From: Myotis daubentonii
Taxonomy: Eukaryota; Chordata; Mammalia; Chiroptera; Vespertilionidae
DNA length: 64,000 nucleotides
Assembly (NCBI RefSeq): GCF_963259705.1
Contig: NC_081847.1
Location: 71,445,754 to 71,509,753, forward strand
Direction: 5' to 3'
Shown: positions 20,726 through 31,499 of the stretch, one piece after another
Numbering within the stretch: the stretch's first letter is position 1
Layout: the number at the start of each line of letters is the position of its first letter
Translations under genes and position numbers: made by a program
The notes under the pieces: generated by a model
What the model was told of the DNA's origin: nothing
Database searches by the model: none
Seen by the model: the letters and a program-made list of their open reading frames with translations, nothing else

Positions 20726-20911
20726 GCCCTGGAGCGGTTGGTTGGGTGTCGTCCTGGGCACCAGAAGGTTGCTGGGGTGATTCCTGCTCAAGGGCCCATG
20801 CCCAAGTTGCAGGCTCGATCCCGGGTAGAGGCGTGCAGGAGACAGCCGATTGATACACTCTCATATCGATGTTTCTCTCTTTCTCTCCTTCTCTCTCTAA
20901 AAAGCAATAAA
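20726..20911 (+). mobile_element. Ves-type SINE
   Basis: GCCCTGGAGCGGTTGGTTGG, a degenerate B box, AGGCGTGCAGGAGACAGCCG, CATATCGATGTTTCTC and an AAAAAGCAATAAAAGA tail. Short duplications GCTCAACT lie at 20716-20723 and 20916-20923. Confidence 0.9.
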
Positions 20912-20944
20912 AGATGCTCAACTGAAAGGACTTAAGGAGTTGTG

Positions 20945-21990
20945 TAAGCATTCAGGCCAAGTTATCAACAAGAGGAAGAATCCAGGATCCCCTCGGTTTC
21001 TCCATATTAACATTTGCTGTCAGAAGACCAAAGCAGCGTCTGCAAAGTTTTGAGGGAGCAAGACTATGACTTAAGAATTTTATTCCCAAGAACTGTCTTA
21101 TTTATATTTATTTGGGGACCATTAGGCCCACCAACAATTTTTTAAATGTTTTTATAATAAAACTCAGACAATCAAAAGATAATTCAAAATAAGTCAGAAA
21201 TAAGGAAGTTACTGAACGAAAGAACAAGAACTGAGTCTCGGATTCTTTTAAATATAAAACTCAGGCTCCATAACTGTGAACATTAATTTTAAGTCAAAAT
21301 GAAAAGTATATAATTCCTTTAGATATCCATATTATGTAAAAATGAATAATTAAAAAAGCATATAATGCACTGTGATAAAAATCTCAGATCATAACAAAAT
21401 TGGGATGGGGAGGAAATATAAACCCTTACATTGGTAATCTTTCTTAGTAAAGAGTTGATTGATATTATTATCCACAGTTTTGTTTCTTGATAAATCAAGA
21501 AACGGAGGTTTGAGTATGTTACTTTTTTAAAAAGTAAAGAAAAAAAATAAAAAATAATAAAAATAATAAGAAAGTAAAGACATATGATAAACTGTATCAG
21601 TAACTGGTGAGTTGAGCTGAGAGTAGAGAAAGTGGGAGGCAAGGACAAGGACTGGACAGGAATTGAAAATAAAATGATTTTCAAGGATATGCCAGGCAAA
21701 TGCAAAGTGAGAGAAACCAGGATCCATGGTAGGAATATCAGGAAATGGTGACTTGAAACCAAAAATTATTCAATGAAAAAAATCGTCACCCATAATGACA
21801 GAGGATATAAAACACAGTGACAATACATGTCACAACACTTTATGTTCCAGATAATGTAGCATCAAAATATAGGAAAGAAAAACTATTGATAAATAAAATG
21901 TGAAGCCAATAGAAATACAAAAGTAGGAAACTTTAACTCCTCTCTCTTGGTACTTGATAGTTAAGTCTAACCATTAAACTGTACCCCTGT
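20945..21990 (+). mobile_element. Old HAL1/L1M LINE fragments
   Basis: CAGAAGACCAAAGCAGCGTC and ATTTTATTCCCAAGAACTGT near 21020-21095 fit HAL1. AGCATCAAAATATAGGAAAG and GTAGGAAACTTTAACTCCTC near 21860-21945 fit the L1 ORF2 endonuclease region. The middle part is A-rich without diagnostic words. Probably two fragments. Confidence 0.45.
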
Positions 21991-22154
21991 AACGAATTCA
22001 AAATAATATTAAATGTAAACTGCATTTGAAAAATAATATAAAAAATAAAAGGTCAAAGTAAAAATAATAAGAATATAAATAATCCAAATAATATGCTTAA
22101 TAGTAAAATTAATCAAATATGAGTATATATGATGTATTAAATTCTGTACACAGG

Positions 22155-22257
22155 GAATAGGTAGGTAGGTAAGTCGACAGACAGACAGACAGATACTTAG
22201 ATCCATAGATAGATGGACAGATAGATACATAGATACACATACATAGATAGACAGAGG
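22155..22257 (+). repeat. (GATA/GACA)n-type tetranucleotide repeat
   Basis: Mixed GTAG, GACA and GATA units, for example CAGACAGACAGACAGATA and ATAGATAGATGGACAGATAG. Imperfect and likely old. Confidence 0.9.
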
Positions 22258-22269
22258 CAATGACATCAC

Positions 22270-23445
22270 AGTAGCACATGCGTGGCGAGTGCCCATATCT
22301 TGGCTTTAAATATCAGCCTCCACTGAAATGAACCAGAGCTGATAAAAGAAATGATTGATTCCAAGGCTGAGGTAGGGAAAATGCAAGATGAGCAGATGAA
22401 CCTAGAATATCTCATTGTGCCAGAAAGTAAAGAAATAATTAATGAATGACAGACACTGGGCTCCCTCCCGGGCAAATCTGGGACAATTGGACATCAAAAT
22501 AACTAATGACAGAAAGGATTATAAAATAAGAATCCATGCACTCCTGCTGATACAAATAAATGTGACAAAGGGAAGGCTTTTCCTTCCAACAGAAACCGAA
22601 CAAGTATAGTAAGAAAAATGGAAACAGAAAATCCCACCTAGCAGCTGCCACTGAGGCAGTTGATCCTGCAGGAGTCATCGGTCGGAGGAGGATGACTAGG
22701 AACCGAATATTGACATAAACTCAGAAAGAGTCCCCACCACAGACTGATCGGTTACTAAATGGAAGTGGTGAGCTGAAGGTAGGGATACGGAACAGACACC
22801 GACATAACCAGGTAGCAAGGCTCACATCTCTAGGATGCGATGGGTCGCTGCCAGGTACCTCCTGCCACAGGCACTGTGGGAGCACAGCACACACCAGCAC
22901 ATCTGTGCACTGTGGTCTTTCTGCCTCGCAAGCATGGCCCGCGTCTGGAATTGAGGACGCATCAGGTGGGTCTGGGTTGCGGGTCATCGTAGACAGTATA
23001 AGGCCCATCCATACCTTTCAAATTGTTGAAGATTCAAAAGACAGGTAAAATGGAGGAACTATTCCAGTTTGGAAGGAACTGAAGATGCATATTCTTGGAG
23101 AAGATCCTGGACCACAGGGGAAAGGTGCGGAGTTGGGAGGGTTATTTGAATGGGGTCTGTGCAGTGGAGGGGGGTGGGTATTCTTGGAGGGTTGCATGGA
23201 GGAGATGTAGCAGAATAAATGTGGTTTGGGAAACACACTCTGCAATGTTTAGAGATGATGGGATATTGTGTCTGCATCTTGCCCTCCAAAGATTCAGAAA
23301 AAGAATTATGAAGAGAGATAGCACATGCCCGAATTGTGATAAAATATTAACAATTTTGGAATCTGGGTGAGGAGTATATGAGAGTTCTTTGTATTGTTCT
23401 GGTGACTTTTTCATAAGCGTGAAATTTCAAAGTATATTATTTTTA
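22270..23445 (+). repeat. Ancient interspersed repeat, family uncertain
   Basis: The stretch ends with GAATCTGGGTGAGGAGTATA, TTCTTTGTATTGTTCTGGTG and GTGAAATTTCAAAGTATATT, a 3' end familiar from old mammalian repeats (the word 'ttctttgta...cttgaaatta' recurs at 44750-44800). The body includes GATGATGGGATATTGTGTCT. I cannot name the family. Confidence 0.4.
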
Positions 23446-23778
23446 AAAAATTTTTTAAATGTTGGTGAGAGAGCAGAAAAACAGATTGTCTAGTGACAGG
23501 TAATTTGGTCCGACCTATATAGAAAGAGCAATTTGGCAATATCTATCAAAATAAGCCTTTTTCTGAGTCTAAAAAATGCATAAAGAAGTATGCAAAGATA
23601 CATATGTTATAAGGATAGTCAGTGCACCACAGATATAAGCTTGAAAAACTGAAAATAACCTAAGTTCAAGGATTCATTTGTTATTATTTAAAAAGTTAAT
23701 CATGTTCATACAACTTAATTCTCAGCTATTCTGAAACAATGAAGTATCATTCAAAGGACAACATAAAGAGGTAAACCA

Positions 23779-23996
23779 GCCCTAACCAGTTTGGCTCAGT
23801 GGATAGAGTGTCGGCCTGCGGACTGAAGGGTCCCAGGTTCGATTCCAGTCAAGGGCATGTGCCTTGGTTGCGGGCACATCCCCAGTAGGGGGTGTGCAGG
23901 AGGCAGCTGATCGATGTTCCTCTCTCATCAATGTGTCTAACTCTCTATCCCTCTCCCTTTCTTTCTGTAAAAAATCAATAAAATATATTTTTTTAA
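23779..23996 (+). mobile_element. Ves1 SINE with a 14-bp target duplication
   Basis: Head GCCCTAACCAGTTTGGCTCA, B box GGTTCGATTCC at 23836-23846, tail AAAAAATCAATAAAATATAT. The perfect duplication AAAGAGGTAAACCA lies at 23765-23778 and 23997-24010. Confidence 0.96.
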
Positions 23997-24289
23997 AAAG
24001 AGGTAAACCAAAGAACGTATATACTTATATGCATAGCCCACCGACACAGGCAATAGGATAGTGAAGATGGAGGGGTGAAGATGGGGAGGGGGGTGGAATG
24101 GAAGATAACTGTAATACTATCAACAATAAAAAATATATTTAAAAATTTTTTTTAAGTCAAACTGCTCTTGGATTAATTAATTAGTTAATTTGATTGAAAT
24201 AAAATACTTAATTTTTTTAAAAAAAGGACAAACATAGAAAGGTATGCTATCATTTTGAAAAAAAACGTATCTATTCATTAATTTGGTTA

Positions 24290-24500
24290 TGAGTTCAGCA
24301 AACATTTATTGAATCCTGCTTTGCACAGGTTGTTGTGCAATGTATAAGATTTATAAAGATTTTAAAAAGACTGTATTTCCCCCTTCAAACCTCAAATTCC
24401 AGCTGAGGAAACAGACATTTAGACAAATAATATTTGTGATGTATTAGGTAAAGAACACAAATTATAGAACAATTTTCATAGGATGCTATTTGGAAATAAA
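24290..24500 (-). repeat. L2 LINE 3'-end fragment
   Basis: TCAGCAAACATTTATTGAAT followed by CTGCTTTGCACAGG resembles the reversed L2 3' end (the 'caacaaatatttattgagc' word). Short and diverged. Confidence 0.4.
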
Positions 24501-25239
24501 GAATTACACGAGTGGTCATGTGTGTAAGTTACATGTATGGTGACGAAAAGCATGTGTGACACATTCCACTCCATTGTCAGTGGTTCTCTCTGGGGAATGA
24601 GTTTAAAAGGGGGATATTTCACTTTCTGTCATGTTTGGAAATTTTTACGATGAGCATGTATTGCTTGTATAACCTGGGGTGTGTGTGGAGGGCGGGGGCA
24701 CTTGGAAGAAATAAACAACCTGCTGGCACCTGAACACAAAAACAAGGAAAAGATTGGTTTCTGCCTCTGATACTGAGAAGCAGCTTCTCCCAGGAGAGAT
24801 TGACCTAAATTATTATTAATTGCCGTTGTGGGCCTGAGCACTTTGCCATCTCTGCAGTTTTGAAAAGTAAACAAACATCTTGTTCTCAAGATAATCCTGA
24901 ACTGTTTATATTTGGTCTTCCTGAGAAGGGACGTGGGGTGACTCACCAGGACAGCGGGGGGGGGGGGGGGGGGGGGCGGGGGCTGCGGTGCTCAGGGCTG
25001 CTGGCTGCTGGGCCTGCTCCCTCTTGTCCCCATTTAGCTGCAGGCGGTACACTCCCCAGGAGCCCCTCTCTACTCTGAAAAGTCCTGGGTCCATGCTCTT
25101 CTCTGCTCGCTGCTAACCCCTGTCAACGGTGGGGAATCTAGTGGAGGGGGTTGGTAAACTCAGAGGGGAAAAAATTACATCTGTCTCTTCACTCACTTCT
25201 CACTAAAATTCAGCATTTCCTTCCCTTGCAGAGGCTGAC
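24501..25239. other. Unassigned sequence with a G-quadruplex-prone run
   Basis: No gene or named repeat. It contains the G21 run described separately and a purine/pyrimidine-mixed flank. Confidence 0.35.
24956..24982 (+). repeat. G21-C-G5 homopolymer
   Basis: Twenty-one guanines, one C, then five guanines. Any four GGG blocks can stack, so a G-quadruplex on the plus strand is easy to form. Length here is vulnerable to sequencing error. Confidence 0.9.
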
Positions 25240-25570
25240 AGCAAACAACTTTTGCGTTGCCCAGGACTTTGTCACCAAGAGAAATCACAGATATTTTCAT
25301 GTCACGCTACTGTCACCACAGCTATCTCGAAAGATCGTGTGCACTCACCACTGTTTCAAAATGATGATGCTAATTAGACCTGTCCCTCGCTCCTGTTACT
25401 TCGTGTGTTAATAAAGAAGCACATTTATTACTCAATCAAAAATGTTTTTTAAATATTTTGATAACTGCATTTCAATATAATTGGAACCCTTCGTAATTGA
25501 ATGCATTTTATTTCATGCTTTTAAAAGCTGCGCTCAGATAAGAGGTCCATGGCTCAGAAAGGTTAGGGGT
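25240..25570 (+). repeat. Old hAT-Charlie-like DNA transposon relic
   Basis: AAATATTTTGATAACTGCAT, TTCAATATAATTGGAACCCT and CATTTTATTTCATGCTTTTA followed by GTCCATGGCTCAGAAAGGTT match the 3' half of an ancient mammalian hAT repeat whose end reads 'aaaggttaagaacccctg'. The right end has been taken over by a Ves SINE. Confidence 0.5.
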
Positions 25571-25587
25571 TTTTGTTGTTGTTTTTG

Positions 25588-25754
25588 TCTCTTAAATATG
25601 TTTTTATTGATTTCAGGGAGAGGGAAGAAGAGCGAGAGACGGGTAGAAAGATCAGTGATGAGAGAGAATCACTGGTCGGCTGCCTGACTGGGAATCCAAC
25701 CGTGACCTCCTGGCTCATGGGGCTAGCTCAACCACTGAGCCACAGGGGCTGGGC
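25588..25754 (-). mobile_element. Ves-type SINE with an internal deletion
   Basis: Reversed copy running from AAATATGTTTTTATTGATTT to GAGCCACAGGGGCTGGGC. About 60 bp of the body are missing at GGCTGCCTGACTGGGAAT: the CCTGCAC...GTGCCCT segment, present at 13640-13705, is gone. The two breakpoints share GCC(C)T, so a microhomology deletion is likely. Flanks GGTTAGGGGTTTTTG and GGTTGGGGGTTTTG form the duplication. Confidence 0.88.
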
Positions 25755-25834
25755 AGGTTGGGGGTTTTGTTTGTTTTTTACCCGGAGGATTGTAAGAGAT
25801 TGAAGGTCCGAGGAGACCTTGGATTGAGTGTGTG

Positions 25835-25970
25835 TGTGCCCCTCCCCAAATTCATCTGTTGAAGCCTAACAGTCAATGTGATGGTGTTTGGCGGTGGGGC
25901 CTTTGGGGGTAATTAGGCTTGGATGAGGTCACGGGCAGAGCCCCATGGTGACACTGGGGTCATTGAGAAG
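25835..25970 (+). mobile_element. MLT1/MST-type LTR fragment
   Basis: CCCCAAATTCATCTGTTGAA, GTCAATGTGATGGTGTTTGG, GGGGCCTTTGGGGGTAATTA and TTGGATGAGGTCACGGGCAG are the first part of a MaLR LTR in sense orientation. The 3' part is not recognisable. Confidence 0.65.
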
Positions 25971-26689
25971 ATTAAGTGAGATGATACTCAGATGATACTC
26001 AGAGCTTAAGCGTGGGGCAGATGCCAGGTGGCAGGACTGGCAACGGGGCCCCGGGAGGTTGCCGCAGGAATCTGGTTCGTCTCCAAGTCCCGTGCCCCTC
26101 AGGCCCCTCCCTCAAGGGGCCCAACACCCCAGCTGTGCTCATCGCGGAGCCCGCGTGACAGGTAAAGCAGATACCGGTGGCCGGGGCTGTCAGCGGCGTT
26201 GAGCCCGAGCTGACGGGCCTCTGGCCCACGTTCCTAGCAGACTCATCACCTCCTGTTCAGTCCTGAACACGCGGGGGGCTGGTGGGCAGAGCCCTCACAG
26301 ATGGGAGGGGCTGGGATCTGGGTCAGCCACCTTCCGTCAGCGAACTCTGGCCTCAGCCGCTGAAGGCAGAGCCTGGAACAGACAGAACCAACATACTGAT
26401 CCCAGGACCGTGTCCACCGGGGAGGCAGCCTCCATGTGAACGCTGCAAAGAGGCGGGTCTGGGCTCACGAGGGGTCCGCTACCAGATTCTTTGCTGTCAT
26501 CTCTCCATCCCTGCCAGCCCCACCCCACCAAAACCCGCTTCTGCTCTTCCCATTCATTCTTCCCACAGCCACCAGGGGGAGTTTTTCAAATCACAAATCA
26601 GATTTGGCATCCCCTGCGGAAAACGCTTTGCTGTTACTCACCACTCTCAGGGCAAAACACCAAAAGCCCTCATAAAGGTCCCCGAGCTC
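25971..26689. other. GC-rich unassigned sequence
   Basis: It contains CpG-bearing sequence but nothing that meets the look of a CpG island. The longest plus-strand open frame in the area (26282-26866, 194 codons) lacks recognisable domains and runs into an L2 copy. Confidence 0.4.
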
Positions 26690-26935
26690 TACCTGCTGTG
26701 GTCCCAGCTGGCCTGGCCAGCCTCCTCTCTCACCACGCTCCCCCTTGATCACGGCCCCATTAGCTTTATTCAGCTCCCCCAATGCACCATCATCCTATCC
26801 ACCACAGGGCTTTTGTACATGCTGTTCCTTCAGCCTGGGATGCTTGTCCCTCCTATTGTTGCCTAGCTACCACTGACACCTTTCATAGCTCAGCTCAAAG
26901 TCATTTCCTCTGGAAAGCCTCCCTTGGCTAATATA
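26690..26935 (+). repeat. L2 LINE ORF 3'-part relic
   Basis: CTCTCTCACCACGCTCCCCC, TTTTGTACATGCTGTTCCTT, CAGCCTGGGATGCTTGTCCC and CTCAAAGTCATTTCCTCTGG are in the order of the final L2 ORF2 coding segment. The surrounding open frame is partly this fossil. Confidence 0.75.
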
Positions 26936-26939
26936 GCAA

Positions 26940-26991
26940 TATGATGATGATGATGATGATGATGATGATCATAGAATGATGATGATGATGA
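26940..26991 (+). repeat. (GAT)n trinucleotide repeat
   Basis: Two runs of ATG/GAT repeats separated by ATCATAGA. It sits between an L2 fragment and a MIR. Confidence 0.92.
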
Positions 26992-27002
26992 TTTTTAAAA
27001 AG

Positions 27003-27195
27003 TAACATTTGGAGCTCGTACCATATGCTCAGAACATCCTAAGTACTTTGCATGTATTAATTCATTTAAACTTCACAACAAAACTATGAGACAGGCACCT
27101 TCATCATCTCCAGGTTGCAAATGAAGAAACTGAAGCACAAAAAGGTGAATCGTGGTCACACGTAAGTTTGGCTCCCGAGCCCTCACTCTCTGGAC
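27003..27195 (-). repeat. MIR SINE
   Basis: CCATATGCTCAGAACATCCT, TTTGCATGTATTAATTCATT, TAAACTTCACAACAAAACTA and AAATGAAGAAACTGAAGCAC follow the reversed MIR from its 3' region to the core. Confidence 0.8.
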
Positions 27196-27199
27196 CAAA

Positions 27200-29339
27200 T
27201 CCCATGTTAAACACACTCCACAGCGCGTTCCTTTACTTCGTGGCATCAACCGTCACCATTGCCATAGCCAGCTCGGCACTGAGTCCATCGCAGGCGCTTC
27301 GGTAAGCACCTTATGAGCGTCGCTGCTGTGATTTCACGTTTGTTTGCAGGATTTGGGCTGCATGGCAGCTCGAGTTGTTCACGTTCTTTCTCATACCCTG
27401 TTGGGTTTATATCCACAACAGAATATCGGTTCGAGGCAGGAAGCCTGCGGACGGCGAATCTGAAATACCAGTTGATGAGCATCGCTGCAACGATGCCAAT
27501 TCACTTGCTGTGCCTCATGGGAACACTCCTGGTGTCGCCTCATCAGAGTCCTTGCAGAGCACCTCCACATGCTTCCTCGGAAACCCATTACAGAGAGAGG
27601 GAGTTCAGGGAGGAGTGTTATCAATGTGACTTTTCACTCATGGGGCGGGGTCGGGGCTCACAGTGTGTTCCTGGACTAGGTCTTGCCAACACCAGCCTGA
27701 AGCCCTTTTCCTATTTAGTCATTTTGAAACAAAACTTCAAAATTAACTAATAAGCCAATGGCTTTCATTTTAGCCACAAAATACAAAAATCCCTAGCATC
27801 AGGCCATGAATACAGCTTTACTCTTTTCAATGATGAGCACATGATTAAATGTCCATCTACATTTTAATGTGCGTTTGTTCCCCAAATCCAACGTGATGAC
27901 TCATCCAAGGATGTATTTGTCAGCAAACTGTGCCGTTTATTACGTAATAAATTCAAAATAAATTGTGTGTATCTCTTTTTAAAGGAGCAAGATAAAAATT
28001 ATCTCTTCTATATAACAATTGTATTAAATATATGAGTGCAATCTTTAATAGCATGCTGACCTAAATAATTAACAACTTGTTACCATATACCATATAAAAG
28101 AAGTGAAAGAGATTATACATCTCAGAGGGCTGGAGCGATGATTTCTACCACGAGTGGGGAATGCCGATGGGCACCCCTTCGAGGCTCAGTGGGGGAAGAA
28201 CTCTACAGAGGAGATGAGACTGGTCACACCATTCAGCTGGTTACTCGGGGCAGAACCGAGGTCACAAACAAGCCAGGTCTCCTGCCTCCCAGCCGGGACC
28301 GGGTTCAAGCCTCAATCTTAAAACATTTCCCTCCCCCAAACCCTCAACCAGAGGGTCTCTCTCAACTGCTGCCCACGGGCCACCACCCTCTACCCTCACT
28401 GGCCTCTCTCCCGTCTGGCTACTCACCCCCTCGGGAAGGGCCTCCTGCTGCCCACCGCCAGGGCTTGTCCAGGCCTCACTGCTGCTGAGCGGTTATTTCA
28501 CTGTGTCAGGCCTGGGCCTCTCATCTCCCTCCCCCTGGACTGTGGCTCCTCCAGAGCCCACTGGACCCCCGTCCCTCTGAGCCTCCTGGTCCCGCCCAGC
28601 GGAGGGCTCGCTCTACACACAGCCGGGTCAGCCCTCAGCGCCTGCAGGACTGAGGTCCCTCCTAAGCTGGATTCACTCACATCCTGAGGGACAAGGTCCC
28701 GGGTTCAGCCACACCCCAGGGTGGACAGAGGCCTTGTTTAGGGCAATACATGCTGGAGAGAACTGGGGAGACTTCCTGAGGAGGTGACATCACCTATCAA
28801 ATGGGAGAAAAGTCCCCTCCCTGGCCCAGAGGGGTCTCCAAATACCCAGAGACGGCTCTGGTGGTGTCCCTTCCCCCTCCAAGTATATCTGGGTCTGACC
28901 TCACCCCATCCCCAGACCAAGCCCCCGGCACCTCTCACCTCCAGTCTACCCTGGAGACAGAGGGACCTTGTACAGCGTGAGTCAGTTTGTGTCACCCTCG
29001 GCTCTGACCCCTCCAGTGGCCCCCATTTCCTTACCCAGGGCTAACACACCCGCGCGCATATCCATGCTGCTGGCCTGGCCCAGATCAGAGGGTCCTGCCC
29101 TCTCCGGCCTCCTACCTCCCACCTCACCTGGAGGAATGCGAGTCTCCTAGTCCCACACGCGGATGGAGCTGTCCCTCACCTCTCAGCTGCGGCACATGCC
29201 CAGCGCACTCTTCCTCACCAACTGCCAACAGCCGGCCCCTCCCTGTCCTTCCTCACTCCTCTGCCCCGTCCTTGAGTCCTTAGCTCTCAGCCTAAAACCC
29301 CCACCCCTCCGAGAGGCCTTGACCGCCTGTCCACCCTTC
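27200..29339. other. Unassigned sequence with a candidate conserved block
   Basis: No gene or clear repeat. The AT-rich portion 27750-28090 looks single-copy and holds an AP-1 word and a TTACGTAA palindrome (separate entry). The right part (28130-29340) is GC-rich and CT-biased. Its frames, up to about 116 codons, carry no recognisable domain. Confidence 0.4.
27896..27947 (+). promoter_or_regulatory. AP-1 and PAR-bZIP-like words in AT-rich island
   Basis: ATGACTCAT at 27896-27904 is a perfect AP-1 palindrome core. TTACGTAA at 27940-27947 is the consensus palindrome for PAR-bZIP/NFIL3 factors. The two lie 36 bp apart in a SINE-free, AT-rich stretch. Function is only inferred from the words. 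Confidence 0.3.
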
Positions 29340-29530
29340 TGGGGTAGCCTGACCCCTGGGTCCCCTGAACCTTCATCGCAGGGGCCACAATGGTAATTCA
29401 TTAATGTGCTTGCTGATTTGCTGTCTGTCTCACCCACAAGTTTGTCCCGCTCACTGCTATTTCCCCAGTGGCTGAAACAATGCCTCGTTACATAGTAGGT
29501 GCTCAACTAACATTGGTTGAATGAATAAAT
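29340..29530 (+). repeat. L2 LINE 3' end
   Basis: CTGTCTGTCTCACCCACAAG, GCTCACTGCTATTTCCCCAG, ACATAGTAGGTGCTCAACTA and TTGGTTGAATGAATAAATG form the classical L2 3' terminus with its TGAATGAA tail. Confidence 0.85.
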
Positions 29531-30364
29531 GCACAAACAGCTAGGGGTGGCTGTGCGTTGCAGCCTGTAAAGGCCTCAATGGATGTGAGGGGAGGTTCTT
29601 TATAAAGATAACGAAGCAGACTTACAAAGGAGCCTTCACCTTGAGGAAGGGTCTCTGCAAGCCCAGACCCCAACTCTGCAGACCCCGCCTCCTCTCCCCA
29701 TGGTTCCCAGGAGGAACACGGTCCTCTCCCCTCAGCCAAGTTGGTCAAAGACCAGTCAAACCACAAGCCAAGATGGTTTTACGACAGCGTGGGGTAAATC
29801 GCCAGCCTGACCTCCACTGGTGGGCGCGTGAGTCTGTGACACGGACCTCCCTCCCCCTCAAATGCCACTCTGCTGAGGAGACCGCCCTGTGGTCTGCGTC
29901 TCCGTGGCCTCCATGTGTACAAAGGAGAGAATTTGCCAGGATTGGTGAAAAGAACCGTGAATGTTACTTGGTGTGTGGTGACCCACATCATCTCTCTCCA
30001 ATCCCACCCCCTCTTCCTTCCGTCAGCAGCCCTCAAATCGGGAAAATTCTGGAATGCAGATGGTGTCTCTCGGCATTCAGAACCAATCACCAAGCTTCTG
30101 CCTAACTCATGGGGCCATCAAGCTTCTTAATTAATTATGATCTGAAAGGGTTTGATGTTCCAAGAATAAAAAGGCATGAGGGAGCCCAAGCTATTTTAAG
30201 GAACATTAATTATTTAATGGACATTATTCGTAGAAAATTGAGACTAACTGTTAAATATAATTTTAAGGTTGAGAGCATTATGGTTATTTTAACCCTAAAT
30301 CCCCTTCTCTCTGGCCCATTATCGAGAGGAGGCTATAACCCTAGCAGAAGAAAGAGGAAGTTCC
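29531..30364. other. Unassigned sequence with an AT-rich, ATTA-dense block
   Basis: From 30110 to 30295 the sequence is AT-rich and full of TTAATTA/ATTAATT-type homeodomain words (CTTAATTAATTATGATC, AACATTAATTATTTAATGG). No repeat family fits. It resembles vertebrate conserved non-coding DNA, which cannot be confirmed without alignment. Confidence 0.35.
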
Positions 30365-30480
30365 AGTCTGCGCTCTGTCATGAACTTGCTGTGGGGCCTC
30401 AGAGAGCTCACTGTCCCTCTCTGAACCTCAGTTTCAGTACCTGTGAGGGTGTACTAGATGGTCTCCCAGATGCCAAAGCT
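30365..30480 (+). repeat. MIR-like fragment
   Basis: CATGAACTTGCTGTGGGGCC, CTGTCCCTCTCTGAACCTCA and GTTTCAGTACCTGTGAGGGT follow the MIR core order ('tgtgaccttgg...cctcagtttcctcatctgt'). Diverged. Confidence 0.5.
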
Positions 30481-30569
30481 CTGACACCCTCTAGGATCGA
30501 GGTGAATTCCTGATCATCGCCAGGTACTTCAGAAATTCCCCATCCTGAGCCCCCTTTTAAGGTTCGCAT

Positions 30570-30660
30570 TCACTGGGTCTGGGTGGGTCCCAGAATCTAC
30601 ATTTTAACAAAGCTCAGCGTGAACCTATTTCTGGAAGTCTTTGGGACACACTTCAAAGAG
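30570..30660 (+). repeat. MER5-like hAT-Charlie fragment
   Basis: ATTCACTGGGTCTGGGTGGG, CCAGAATCTACATTTTAACA and the following AAGCTC match the middle of MER5A in sense orientation. The ends are eroded. Confidence 0.6.
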
Positions 30661-30664
30661 AGCT

Positions 30665-31105
30665 GGCAGTGACTCCGGGACACCCAGGAGGGTCCCTTTA
30701 GAAGAGATTTGAACATGAGATAGTCATGCTTATTAGCAGCCTACAAGCTGAAAGGGCATGTTAAACGAGAACTAATGAATTTGCCAGTCCTTGATATTCC
30801 TCCTCATCGAAGTTCAGGTGGTTAATTCTGGGGTTGAAAACATAAAAATTTTCTCTTGTAATTAGCTCCTAATCAGTTCACTGCAGTGAATCTCCAAGGA
30901 GAAGTCATAATTCTTGTCCACGGGAACTGAAGATGTAACGCACACACCGCTCACCTCTCTGCAGAGAATTTACACAAATGGATGTTCTAGCACAGAGAGG
31001 AGAAGCTGGAATCGGAAACCCTGGGAAGTAACCCATCAGTTTACCCACCCACCCTCCATCCATCTATTCACCCAGCCATCCATACAAACATCTATACATG
31101 ATGCA
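30665..31105. other. Single-copy-looking sequence, candidate conserved block
   Basis: 30690-30900 is AT-rich with TAATTAGCTCCTAATCAG and GGTTAATTCTGGGG words and no repeat signature. The right end (31045-31095) is a CCATC/CATA-rich low-complexity stretch. Confidence 0.35.
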
Positions 31106-31109
31106 TATA

Positions 31110-31460
31110 TTCATGCAAGAAATTTTTATTGACAACCTACTGTGTGCCAGGCCCTAGGGATACAGATAATAGCAAGACGTTTTGGTCTCCACCAGGATTC
31201 ATACGTTAAACAAGTAAACACACTAAATGTTTACCGATAGTGGAAATGCTACGAAGGAATCAAATAGGTCTCTGAAACAGAGAATGGCAAGACGGGAGAG
31301 AAAAAGACTTACCTTGAGTGAGTAATCAAGGGAGACTTCCTGAGGAGGTGACATTAGAGCTGAGACCTGGAGGATGAAAAGGCACATGTGAACAATCTTC
31401 CAGACGGACAGAACAGTACATGCAAAGACTGTAGACACGAACTGCTTAGGAGCTTGGAGC
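31110..31460 (-). repeat. L2 LINE relic
   Basis: AATTTTTATTGACAACCTAC, TGTGTGCCAGGCCCTAGGGA, GGGAGACTTCCTGAGGAGGT and GACATTAGAGCTGAGACCTG are the reversed L2 3' end followed by its ORF end. Confidence 0.75.
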
Positions 31461-31499
31461 ACTCCTCACTCCAACTCCCCTGCCCAGTGGTCAAATGAT

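Noticed and set aside
26282..26866. Longest open frame in the window, 194 codons, plus strand
   Set aside because: No domain or signal is recognisable. Its right half is an L2 LINE relic, and other frames are also open there because of base composition.
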